This document shows positions 10,832 to 23,100 of a DNA stretch of 64,000 bases, piece by piece (the first letter of the stretch is position 1; each line of letters opens with the position of its first letter). The translations under genes were made by a program, and so were the position numbers. Source of the DNA: Antedon mediterranea (taxonomy: Eukaryota; Echinodermata; Crinoidea; Comatulida; Antedonidae); contig NC_092675.1 in assembly GCF_964355755.1 (NCBI RefSeq), positions 1,369,001-1,433,000 of the forward strand. The letters are read 5' to 3'. The notes beneath the pieces were generated by a model that had not been told where the DNA came from, searched no databases, and saw only the letters and a list, made by a program, of their open reading frames with translations.

Positions 10832-13800
10832 TCATAATAGAATCCTATATTTCTCAGCCCTTGGAACTCTGTTGATGACAAGACGTCCATCAAAGCTAAG
10901 TGACGCAAACAACCATGGGTCAGCTGTTGACCATTCTGCAGCGTACACACTGTCTTCATGCTCTTCATAAGTTGAAATAATATCATCTTGGACCGGTTCT
11001 AATGGTTTCCTAAATTTAAAAAAAGGGAGAATTTATTATGTTTTTTATTTGTTTACAGACATTCTTAAGCTCTGTCTACACTATCAAACTTTATGTGACA
11101 AACAAATGTGATGTGCCCATATATGGACAATCATGATGATTTCATATCACTACCATATTTGGGAACATCACACTTTTTTTGTCAAACTAATTTGATAGTG
11201 TAGACAGAAATTTATATTTTCTGATCTGATCTCATATTTTCACATGTGTTTGTAAAGCTTTGTAAATATGGTAGTGAAATGACATCAATATGTCCATACA
11301 TCACATGTGATAGTGCAGATGGATATATATGTGTACACATACACCCAAAACTGAGGGCAGTGTTTGAAATACAACCAGGGCCAAAGGAAATCTATATATT
11401 GTTTACAACCTGGGTTTAAGTAAGTAACAACTTTATCTGTATTCTTATTTTAATATTTTCTTATATTATTTTTTTTTCATCTGTAAATAAATTTATTAAT
11501 TATATTAAAACGTTTTATAATTGTCTGTTGTAATAATGACGTGCTGTAATGTATGATTTTGGTCACTTTTGGAATGTTTCTTTTTTATTGTACATTTGTA
11601 CTGTCCTTGTTTTTTTAGACGAATAAATGACATGAAATCTTGATGTTTACAAACATAATAAGTAACAAACAAACATAATAGACAAAAATTAATTATTATT
11701 TTATGTATAATATTTGATATCAATACCTGTTGCTGTCTTCTATATCACTATCATCATCATCTTCTTCATGATGACCAAATGGTTCAGACGAGATTGATGA
11801 GACATTGTTAAGAGTAACTCTACTATCGCTACTGGACGTCAGCACCAACTGATCATGGAAATGATTGTATCGTACACTCCACACCCTGAATATAGTAAAT
11901 ATATAAAACACAAAATATAATTGGTGTGACAACAATTTGAAGCTTTATAGAATTTTTTTTATTTAACCACATTAGGTGACCCTAAACAGCGTATGCTGAC
12001 AATCAAGGGGCCCTCATGATGAGTTATGATAAGTGGCAGGACTTGTGCACAGCAAAGAAAGATATCGTATGGAAAATGAGGTTTCTGAAACAAAAATCTA
12101 GATCAGCCACTGCAACTCACACAGACTCACTGGATAACTGATGAAATTCTCTTCAATGTTGTCTCCATAGTCTATTTTTACTGAAAGATGCCTGATGATG
12201 AGTACACAATTAAATGAAAACTATGATAATACAATTGTGAAGGAAATGACAATTTCATAAATTAATGGTAAATCACATCACTAACCAATGAGAATGATCG
12301 GTGAGAGTCTTAACAGATTCACTAGTATTCCTTGTGTCCCAGAACTGAACTTTACAATCATCACCACAACTTGCCAGGTAATACTGTTTATTAGGATTAA
12401 AGTCTACATCACGTACAAGCTGACTGTGTGCATTCTCAATAGTGTACACTTCCCTAGAAAAGAGAAACATTTTTATAGAAATATTTCATTAATGAAGAAA
12501 GTAACAATACAGATGTACTATCCCCCAAAAAACATGAAAATTGAAGATTAAATCAATTAGACTTTGAATAGGCCATTTTGTAGTTTTAATAAAGTTAATG
12601 ACTTCCATAGAAAAAAACACAAAAAACATGCTTATTAAAATAACATAATATATGGCTAAATTCAACCAAAATTTGACAAAAACAAAATACATACTGCATT
12701 GTTCTAAGATCCCATCCTCTGATTGTAGTGTCATTTGCTGTTGCTATTTGAACATTGTTATGATGAGGATTCCAACTTCCACAGGTGAACTTTGGATGAC
12801 CTTTAACCTCTAATGTGGCAGAGTTACTGATCTAAAAAAAATGAGTGAATGTGATTGTAATTGAAGAAGGTGTACAGAGCCGGTTTCTACTGACAATCCC
12901 TAAAAAGACTGTTTCCAACAGATCAACTCTGGTTGTTTATAAACAACGAGGTAGTGTTTGTTATGGAATGACATCATTATCAATACCCATATAAACTTCC
13001 AGTTTGTAACGACCTACGTATATTGTGCTTTTGTGTCTGTCGTCTGTGTCACGTGAGGAAGCACATACCAATAGCATCGCATACACATAATGAATTAACA
13101 TGACATAACTAGGTCCAAGGTCGTTGCAATTCAAAACTCCCTTTTGTTCAGTTGAAGGCAAATTACATTAGTTCTGGTACATTTTTAAAGCCTTTTATCC
13201 TTGCCAGTCGAAACAGGCCTTTTAAAATCAAAATTAATTTTGTATTAGTAATTATTTTGTTTGCAGTAAAAGAGAATAAAATACATACCCTAGCTTGAGA
13301 TGAGCTAGCTTGCAAGTCCCATTCAAGAATATTATTTTCTGATAATGTTAACATTTTAGTCCCATCTGCTTGAGGCTCCCACATTGTGCTAAAAATAATA
13401 TTTACACCTTTTTAGTATTTTTCAAATACTGCTTTTATACCACAGAGCAAATAACTTATTAACAGCACAGTGATGCTAATATTATGTCATATCTTTTAAA
13501 TTGTAACTATGCCTCCCATATAAATAAAAATGTAGCATTATCTTTTTTTATAATTATAACATTAATACTGTACACAAAAACAACATGTGGCAATCCACAC
13601 GGTTTAAACAATTTGAACAAATTAAGTTATCAAAAGAATGTTTGTCTATTACATTTATGTGTATGGGTAGTGATGTGACCAAATATAGTAAGGGTATGAC
13701 ATAATGTCCATATATGGCAAACATCACATTTTTTTGTCACATAAAGTTTGGTTTGATAGTGTAGACAGAGCTTTAGTGTGTGTATGTCTTCTAAACTTAC

Positions 13801-15196
13801 CAGACTATATTACCAAAATTTGCACTATCCAGATTACAAAGAAGCTCTAAAGTAGGTGGGCTTGAGCTTGAGTCACCATGGTCTTCAGCTCCACTGTCCA
13901 GCACATCATCTTCACTAGGTATCCTCCACAATGAGGTCAATCTCTCTGTTTTGTTATCTACAGCTGTTTAAAAAGATAATTGAAAACATTATATTTTTGG
14001 GGTTTTTTTTCCCAACATTGGCCAATGGCTTCTCTTGTCCAGTGCCTACCTTAACCAGAGGAGAGGCATACAGTATGCCGATAGCTTAGTAGTCTGAGGC
14101 AGATACTAGATGCAGGGGCTACCATAATAGTCAGCAGAGAGAGCCTGTATTAAAAGGTTACACACAATCTGGAAATAACATTACTACAATATATTGTTTT
14201 TTAATAAAAGAATAACAACTTGAGAAAAGTTTTACTTTTATTATAACATGTTGCCAGGATGTCCTTGTTTGCAGGATTCGATGCGATGTGCCATATTTCA
14301 CCTTCTTTGTGCAAGTACACCGTCTTATTTAGTTGGTTGTTTTCTTCATCAAAATCTAAAAGATGAACCTAAAAAGACAAGTACATCGATTCAACCCACC
14401 TAAACCTAATCTCAACAATTTAAATAGATGGGGGGTATTTGGAAGAAAACAGATTGATTGTTCCACATATCCAGAGGTACATAATAGCTAGTTTATTAAT
14501 ACATAACCACCTTTTGAGAATATCATAAAAATATATTTTATTTACAGTACCTACCTGATTATCAAATTTCAGGGACTGAGTTCCTACTAGAAATCGGATG
14601 GCTTCAGATTCTGCTACTTGAGCCGTTAATGCTCTGGCCTATGTATGAGAACAATGATGATTAATAATAATTTAAATAAAATAATAAGCTTTTATTATTG
14701 GGTCATACTAATCTTCACCTGGTAGACCCTAGTAATAGTATAGACCGGTCGGGTTTTATGATATAAAATGAAATGTAATCAAACAAGTACATGCTCACAT
14801 TGTATTAAATTAAATGTTATTGTGATATTTAATTTTAAATTTTATATAATAGGCCTAGGCCGGGCCTACATTTTTTTAATGTAAAAAACTGTCAAAATAC
14901 TGGTAGTAATAAGTAGGCCCTATGTTCATTCCGAAACTGAAGACCTGCCTCTCAGATTAATGATGTTTTGTTGTTGTTGACGCATTGTGACAAATGAAAA
15001 ACAATATTTTAACTGATTTTAATTTGTTTCTGCCCGAGGCCTACTTAGCATGGGCCAACTACGGTAAGAATCGCCGATGACAACAGTCGATTCAGCCTCT
15101 ACACACATGATATATAGGCCTAGCCTAGCTAAAAACTTATCCATTGGGAATTACCTGAAATTCAAGTCCATAAATAACAGGAGCATCGTCTTCCAT
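10832..15196 (-). CDS. EIPR1: EARP-interacting protein EIPR1 (TSSC1), WD40 protein, nine coding exons
   Basis: Coding exons in gene order are 15155-15196, 14555-14638, 14236-14368, 13801-13963, 13289-13388, 12695-12831, 12286-12453, 11727-11885 and 10832-11009. They join in phase to 387 aa, the usual length of the vertebrate protein. The first exon encodes [14 protein letters not shown], matching the vertebrate N-terminus as I know it. Other hallmarks are [60 protein letters not shown] and the C-terminal [15 protein letters not shown]. The fold is a beta propeller of WD repeats. The known role is binding the EARP/GARP tethering complexes in endosomal recycling and dense-core vesicle sorting. 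An acidic linker ([13 protein letters not shown]) precedes the last repeat. Introns carry two copies of the AAAGCTCTG MITE. Identification is very secure. Confidence 0.97.
11066..11214. mobile_element. MITE copy, AAAGCTCTG family, EIPR1 last intron
   Basis: It starts TTAAGCTCTGTCTACACTAT and ends TTTGATAGTGTAGACAGAAA. The interior has GATGTGCCCATATATGG and CACTACCATATTTGGG. About 149 bp and close to full length. A degenerate inner fragment of the same family follows at about 11260-11330. Confidence 0.85.
13666..13776. mobile_element. Truncated MITE copy, AAAGCTCTG family, EIPR1 intron
   Basis: The right half is intact (GTGTAGACAGAGCTTTAG at the end) with the interior GTGATGTGACCAAATATAG and CATATATGGC, but the left terminal repeat is absent. 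The end lies only about 25 bp from an exon border at 13801. Confidence 0.75.
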
Positions 15197-15593
15197 TTTG
15201 TATACCAGGATTAGCCCCAACTGAAAAATTACTTATTAATCTCAAATAAGATCGATTTTTGCATTAGATTATTTGTACTACACTGTGTGTGGGCAGAGAA
15301 AATGTGTATGTAGGACTGTCTCTTGCGGAATGTAACGGAAGACTAACGCCCTCTTGCGATGGTGGAGTTGCATGTACTTTACTGCCCTCTGGTTGATCAA
15401 TATTTTTTATTGGAAAAAGTTTTAGAAAGGTAAAATTATTCTTTCTTTTGCAAGTTGCAAAGTTGAACTGAGGGATTAATGCTTTTATATTGCATTGACA
15501 AATATCGATTAACCATTCCCTCAGAAATAAACAATAAGTGTAAAAATGAGTGGAATCTAGGAATAAAAGTACTAAAGACATTTTCAGTAATTT

Positions 15594-15604
15594 ATTTTAT
15601 TGTA
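15594..15604 (-). terminator. Candidate UCKL1 polyadenylation signals
   Basis: Two overlapping AATAAA hexamers on the minus strand lie about 1.5 kb downstream of the UCKL1 stop and about 400 bp upstream of the EIPR1 start. If used, 15600-17140 is a long UCKL1 3' untranslated region. Transcript evidence is absent. Confidence 0.4.
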
Positions 15605-16239
15605 TCACATGCTTTTATCATCATACAGTATTATTATCATATTTTCAAAAAAATATAATATACAGAGTGTAGTATTGGATGGTTATTTACAATTTGTGCA
15701 TTATATTGTGTGTGTGGCTGCCCAAGGTCAAGTATAATATTTGTAACACTCATGTCAGATATTACTAGTTGTAGATCTGTACAACAGAGTCTGAATTTTA
15801 ACAAAAACTATATTCTTTAACATTCTTACACGGGTATGGTAAGGTAATCTGGTTTTTGTGGATATAAATCATTGTATAGAACACAAAGGTAAATAATGAA
15901 TGTACAGCACCAATATCTAGCATTTTATTCTATAATATACTTTTTGTTATTTCTTCTTAATATCAAAACAACCTTTTTACAACCATACATGTATTACATT
16001 GTTATAAAATCTCAAGTTATTCCTAATATCATTAAAACTTTTTTTACAATCCTACATATCCTATAATTAAGTATTATCAAATGGTCCTAAAAGGTGCATT
16101 GAAGTATCTCATATCAGCAGCAATAAGTCAGAAAAAAATCCTATTACTTTAAAAATGTCAATGCATTTCTTTATCTTATTAGAATGGATTTTTAAAAAAG
16201 CAAGAAATGTTAAAAACCCTAATGTAGGTCACTCTCCAA

Positions 16240-16470
16240 TCAAGGCAATCTAATGAGATGCTGAGCTCCCAGAGACCAAAAGATTTATCTGTGGCTGCAA
16301 CACGATCAGTACACGGCCTCTAAACTTTTCACTCCATCAATTGGCTGAATTGTTTGGAGAATAGTCCATAGTACGGTACTGTTGGTATTTGTCACAGCCA
16401 GATATAAGATCAAAGGACTGTTATGAGTTCCTATCTTGGCAAGCGATTGCCTTGCTCCAATAAAGACAAG
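16240..16470. mobile_element. Dispersed repeat ending in CAAGGCAATCTAA
   Basis: The left end ATCAAGGCAATCTAATGAGA and the right end TGGCAAGCGATTGCCTTG are imperfect complements. Inner phrases TTTATCTGTGGCTGC, AACACGATCAGT and GATCAAAGGACTGTTATGAG recur, mostly in the opposite orientation, at 22205-22368 and 40975-41140. It looks like a non-autonomous DNA element of about 160-230 bp. Confidence 0.6.
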
Positions 16471-16954
16471 ACAATAGTTTGTTTCATCAATTAATTTACC
16501 TGAGAGTTAGCTATATTGTCTAGTCTTTCTGTTTTTAAAGCATAAATTAGTAAAAGTAAATATTTTAGCACCATAAAATAATACAAAGTAAAGCCATATG
16601 GAAAATTTAAGTTTCCTAGAAATAATGCCTGTTCATCATTTATGTTTAAAAACAAGAATATTTTAAGGTATTTTAAATACACCCTGAGAAGAATATGGTC
16701 ACGTTATCACGTCTTTATGACTAGAAGGGCCTTGCCATAAAGTAACACTTGGTAGTTTAAAATTGAAAAAAAAAAGACATTCTCACAAATGATCAACCAA
16801 AAAGAAACTACCTTTAAACACTGTCATAATTCTATGGAGCATGCTAACTGGTTCTGGTAAATAATATTTCATAATTTTACTAAAACGGTGGGAAAAGGCC
16901 CCTGGTTTACCACTTTTAAGGGACGTTCAATGCTGGGGAGTTGCATTGGACTGC

Positions 16955-17040
16955 TCATGCTCTTGTGCCTCTTGCGCTCTGGGGCCTCTTAAGCTCTGGT
17001 GCCTCTTAAGCTCTGGGGCCTCTTAAGCTCTGGGGCCTTT
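16955..17040. repeat. Short tandem repeat, 18-19 bp unit
   Basis: About four to five units of the form GGGCCTCTTAAGCTCTG follow each other, first degenerate (CTTGCGCTCTGGGGC), then nearly perfect. The array lies about 100 bp past the UCKL1 stop codon. Confidence 0.75.
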
Positions 17041-17140
17041 TTTGTCACCAGTGTTCACTCCTACTGCTTAGCTACCATAACGGCAGATTCAACTATACAT
17101 GACAACATTATTGACTCAACAGTTCACAATACTTCTAGGC

Positions 17141-20100
17141 TCATACAACATCTGTTCCAAAATACCTATTTCCAAAATTACCTAGAGAAAAAACAATAGT
17201 GTTACATATAGTTTTTAGGAAAGATAAAACCATTATTTGTCACAGTTGATAGTGTAGACAGAGCTTGAAGCATACAAACAAATCTATACCATTGGTTGGT
17301 TAGAGATGCTTGACTGACAGAGGTACTTTCAAACAGGACACTTTATATTCACAATGTTTAGTATATCTATATAAATGCAGTGAGTACATACCAATACCAG
17401 GGATAATGTGGAAGTTCTCATTCACTTCTTTATCAACTGCTGTTGTCACTATTTTCACCTTTGGAAATGCATAAGCAACAGTATGCACACCTGGGGAAGG
17501 GGAATAAGTAAATCATCCACTGTACAATAAAATGCAAAATAATTGATATATTAAAGGGAAGATTTAAGTAGTGGGTTCATTAAGAATTAAAATCATTTTT
17601 AAAAATTCCAGTAAACTCACATTAATTCATAATCAAAATAAAGGTTTATACCTGAATATCAAAGTTTAACACTGAAAACTAAACATAAAGAAATTTGAAG
17701 CTAAAAATACCTGATTCGGCCATCAGTAATGATACAAGCATTATATTCGGCTCTGCAACATCATGATCCTAGAAACGAAAGTGTACATTATTTGTTATCC
17801 TACACGATTAACAAATTCAACGGCAAGGATACACTTGACATGTATTAAACAGAATTCCACACCCATCATCCATTGAGTGCAATCACTCAAAAAGTATATA
17901 CAGTAATCGCAACAAGATAGTCAACCTACTAAACAATTTCTGATCAGTTGAGAAAGATCTATAGATCAAATTTTCAAATAAATTGCAGCAAATCAACTAC
18001 CTTTTCTGTACTTTTTTTGGATCTAACCAACTTATGTACAAGTTAACTGTATATGGACATGATCCAACATGTTAAGGAATATTATCTAGTTTCAGGATCA
18101 ATTTTTTATAAAGTAGGTATGTCGGTATTATATGATTATTTCACTAAATATTGCAATCTTCTGTTCTGTGAACGGATGAATGGGTTTAATTGGATATGGT
18201 CAGTTATAGTAAACATATACTTACTAATAGTACCCTAATTGCCATCATGGCCGCTGCACCGGTGGCAACTGTAGCGTCCATTAAAATCACATAGTCCTCA
18301 TGAATATCCTTAGGAAGTCTTAGATAGTGTAGCTGAAATACATATTTTACATTTAGTATTATAAACAACTTTGTCCTATTATGATCAGGTTCAACATCAT
18401 ACTTGATGTAATTTTTCCTTCAAAATTCAATTAAAAATAGACATCCTTATATTGAATATATTTTTATTATCTTTAGGCAAGGATTACCAATCACTGTCCT
18501 ATCAGTTTTGTATGCTAACCTCTGGTTCCTCTGTGTCTAAGTTTGTTTGTATTAGAATCTTTCCAAGTCTAATGTCTTTACACACTTCACATAGGGCAGG
18601 CTCCATCACCTCACCAGCTCGAAGGATTGAAACTCCACATATCTATAATGAAAGGAGCATAAGAAAAAAGAGAAAATAATGATGTACAGTACATCAATGA
18701 TACTGAAACTTGTGTAAAATTAGTCCAAAACTAATGCATTCGAAGGAGACAATAGTGTTTGAAAAATGTTCAAGGGGGGCTGTTACTATAGGATGGTTTG
18801 TTTTAATTTTGAAATAAAGCTCTGTCTACACTATCAAACTTTATGTGACAACAATTGCTATGTGCCCACATATGGACCACTAGGCCTAGTGGTGGGCCTG
18901 GTAATTCTCCAATCACCAGATCTACACATAGGCCTAAAGAGGTAGAAGAGGGGTAGAAAAGTATATCTAGGTGTGGTGAAATCAGAACTCTAAATTAGAA
19001 AAACTATACATTGTTATTCAAAACAAAATGGCAATGGCACTGCCGTTAGGGAGAGAGAAATCCGACCATTTTGGTAACCAATACACTGTTGCTTATTAAC
19101 AAATATGATGAACTAAATCTGTTTAAATAAATTTCTCACTGGAGATTAACGAGGAATTAAAATAAAAATATCAACTAACCCTTCCTTTGAATCGTTTGCC
19201 TGTGTATTGTCCTCCCTGTGGTGTATCAACTTCATGATCCTACAAAAAAGATAAGCTTGTAAGCACTGATTATTTGAATAATGTTTTACAGGTTAAAACG
19301 AAGATATGCAGACCTCTCTTCTTAACAAATTAAATATCGGGAGGTATTCTGAAACTATAGAGGGCGCTAAAATATTACACCTAAATATATTGGCATTTAT
19401 AATGCGTGCCAAAAGCAAAAATTGCGTTGGCAACTAATTATTTTACTTATTAAACAACGCATGAATGGAATATAAACATTATATGGACCGACATTATTAT
19501 GTTTTATCTCTTATCAATATCTAGAGTACAGTAGTAGAATTCATAAATGTATACATCAGTTTTTTGGTTTATTCAAAATATCGGGAGACTTCCACCATTA
19601 TCGGTAGAGTTGGGAGGTCTGAATATGATTCATACAGTACTGCAATTGTTACAAGTGTGAGATTCTGAAAGTCTGTACCAAGAATGCAGTAACTATTTAA
19701 ACTGTTCATATAACTACAATATAACTACAATTATGATTTCCAGAGGTGGATTCAGGATTTTAAATTAGGGGGTGGGGGGGGGGCAGGGCCTAAAAATAGT
19801 AAAATGAAGTGCTGAACTTAATTTGATGTCCTATCTTTTACGTTAAAATTTTTTTTTTATTAAATGGGACCCGGGCCAGCTGGGCTCCCCCCCCCCCCCT
19901 TTGAATCCGCCCCTGATGTCTTCATATTAGATACTTACGCTAAATGGTAACAAAGAGAGTGAATGTTCTATAAGAATTCTTGTAAGTCGTTTAGAATAAA
20001 AGATAAATTCATCTCTCGACGTATCTTTGTTCCTGCAAATAATTAGAGAATGTAATAATTTAAAGATGTATTGTCCCCAAAAACATGAAGATTAATTAAA

Positions 20101-23100
20101 TCAGATTTTGAATAGGTTAAAGAAGCAATTGTAAATTCATACCTTATAAATGTATGCAGACCTCGCACTTGGGTTGTATCTTTTACTTTATACAGTGTCT
20201 GTGGTAGAGGTTGGTCAACATGAGCGGACAGTAAATCAGCCCTATTTGTGTAAAAATAAAAATATAATAATATAAAAATAATGGTGTCCAACAAAAAGTA
20301 TATTTATTCTGAAATTATTCAGTGTTTCTTTTTTTCTTTTAATGAAATTTTAATTTACCTAGACTTTCCAGGCCTCGGAAAATTCTTTTTAGGTTTTTAT
20401 GCATGAAACCTCTTAAGCAAATCATTTTACCTTAAAAAAAGCCTACAAAAGGAAGGTGGGGTCATCAGCTCCTAACACATCAGAAATAATGTCCTATTGC
20501 TTGATTTTCCCTGTAAATTTGTATTGCTAAATTCTGGTTAATATATATAATATACAAGAATACCAATATAATTGAAACGTACCTAAAATTGAATCCTCTC
20601 TGAAATATAAGAAAGTAAGAGTAATAGAATTGTAATGGTTTTACTATTTTGATAATGTAAGAATTCCTAGTTCTTATTTACCATCATGTAAATTGAACAT
20701 TGCAATTTAGGCAATGTCTATCAAAACTTGTGCTGTTTACAGTAAAGGTAAAAATAATCAACATTAATTTTAGTTGTAGGTAAATTTATTTAGTTGTAGG
20801 TAAGTTGTTGGTAAGCTGTAGGTAAGTTGTAGGTAAGCTGTAGGTAAGCTGTAGGTAAGTTGTAGGTAAGCTGTACATAAGTTGTAGGTAAATTGTAGAT
20901 AAGTTGTAGGTAAGTTGTAGCCCTTCAAAACTTACCAACTCCAATTGGTCATGGACATGTTGTACTATCAAACTCATTGCAACTTCATTTTCTGCACCTG
21001 AGTATAACATATAGAATAATTACAATGTTATTGTTGGATATTGCTGTGCATCAAATTACATTTCTTCAGGCGTTGTCTTCTGTTGTGAAGTTGAATGACA
21101 ACATTCCTCTATCAAAAAGTGGTATGGACGAAAACATTTAATATACCATATATGACAGAGTAAATCCCATGCCAGTACCATATTTATTGTAAGCTAAATT
21201 CAGATATTTGATCTTGGTAAATTCTACTGTCAATACAATCCAAGTATTTTCCCCAATAAATTAATTTAAGAAAATATTTTTGTATATTTCTTTGTTTTTT
21301 CATTGTTTGTTTTATATGTTTTATGCGGGCCCCTTGACTGTCAGCACGTGCTGTTTAGGGTTACCCTCTCTAAATAAGGTTAAATAAATAAAATAAATGT
21401 ATTGCAATATTTTGACTTACCCCTTGGAACCACAATATCTGCATACTGAATTGAAGGTTCTATAAACTGCTCAAACGAAGGCTTTACAAACTTATTGTAT
21501 TGCTTAAGAACGCCAACTAAATCACGCCCTCTTTCAGAAATATCACGCTTCAACCTCCTCGCCAGTCGTATATCTGAGTCAGTATCAACAAAGATTTTCA
21601 TATCCATTATCTAAAATTCAATTTTTTTTAAATTAGCCGTAATTAATATTAGAAAATATTGTAAAAAAAATACTGTAGATCTATGAGAAGTGGCAATAAT
21701 TTATATCAATGAAAAACTTGTTTAAAATGGAAAGAATTCAACTGTGTTTAGAGTAGTATACTGAAATTGAATTGATTGAAATTGGTAGGGAATTCCACAG
21801 ACTTGGATCTGCCAAATAAATAGTTTGTTTAAACAATTCCATTGAGTTGAGTCTCTTTCAGTTCCATGTCAACTCAGTTCCATGTCGTAATTAGTAGCAG
21901 ATCAAGGATTTTGAAATAGGGGTGCCCAGTGGCTGGCTGGGAACCACCCCTGGAAATAATGATTTAGATTAGAAACTCACTAAAACGTATTGGGAGAGTA
22001 TCTGACACATAATTTCAATAACGTACAGATAACTAAACTGTATATAAACAAGTATTTAAGAGTAATAACACTTACATCTAAAAGTCGTTTGTTTGCAAAT
22101 GATAAAATGCCCTCAAATATTACAACATTAGCTCCATACATAACTTTCTGCAAATTGAAAAGCAAAAGTTTTAATTTGTCAATGAATATTAAACCTTCAG
22201 TAGCATGTATGTGCAAGGCAATCTAACAACAGGACACTGTGCTTGCCTTGTCAAGATAGGAACTCACAACAGTCCTGTGATTTACTTGGAACTGATCGGG
22301 TCGCAGCCACAGATAAACCATTTGATCTCCAGAGCTCAGCATCTTGTGTTAGATTGCCTGGTAGATGTATCGATTGTCACTGGGTAGTAACTACATTCAC
22401 TACACTACATACATTAATTAATTCATTCATAATATTTCACCTTTTCCTTTTGCCGTGCATGAGTTGTAAAATCATATATCGGAACCTGTAAATAAATATT
22501 CAAGAAATTAACAATATTACTATATTCATTTTTTCAATCCAATTTATTTATTCTTATAAGATACATCACCTTATGTAACAAACAAAAATGAGAGTTTTTA
22601 AAAAGGTAGAATGCACTTATGCTGGAGAAACTTAAATAAGCCCAGAGCCACAAGAAAAAAAACAGTATATAAAAATAATCATTCATAGAACGTATAATAA
22701 TAATAATAAATTATTATATAATAAAACAAAACTCTGAAACTATAGGTTGTTGGGCAATGAGTTAATACTGGTCACATAACAATTAATTATTTTGACCCAA
22801 TTAAATCCAGTGCCATCAAGGCTTTAGAGTCAAAGGATCAACTTTATTTAAATATTGTATTTACCTCAACACGTTTGCCTTCTTTTAATTTCTTTAGTGT
22901 TTTAATTAGGAGGTCATAATCAAACGCATCAGGGTGATCAAAATTGTATTCATTTTCAGCAGCTTTAATATGTTGTTCTTCATTTAAAACCTAAAGAGGA
23001 AAAAATGGCAAATTCATTATTTCTGAAAAGTCAAAAAAATTACATAATAAATATTCTCAAAACAAAATGTTCAAACTCCTTGAAAAAGTGTAGTTTTGAG

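Larger units (their letters stand above)
15605..17140 (-). other. Probable UCKL1 3' untranslated region with inserted repeats
   Basis: There is no further coding exon after the UCKL1 stop codon at 17141-17143. The stretch holds a dispersed inverted-repeat element at about 16240-16470 and a short tandem repeat of about 18-19 bp around CTCTTAAGCTCTGGGGC at about 16955-17040. It otherwise looks unique and AT-rich. Assigning it to the 3' UTR is an inference from the distant polyadenylation signals. Confidence 0.4.
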
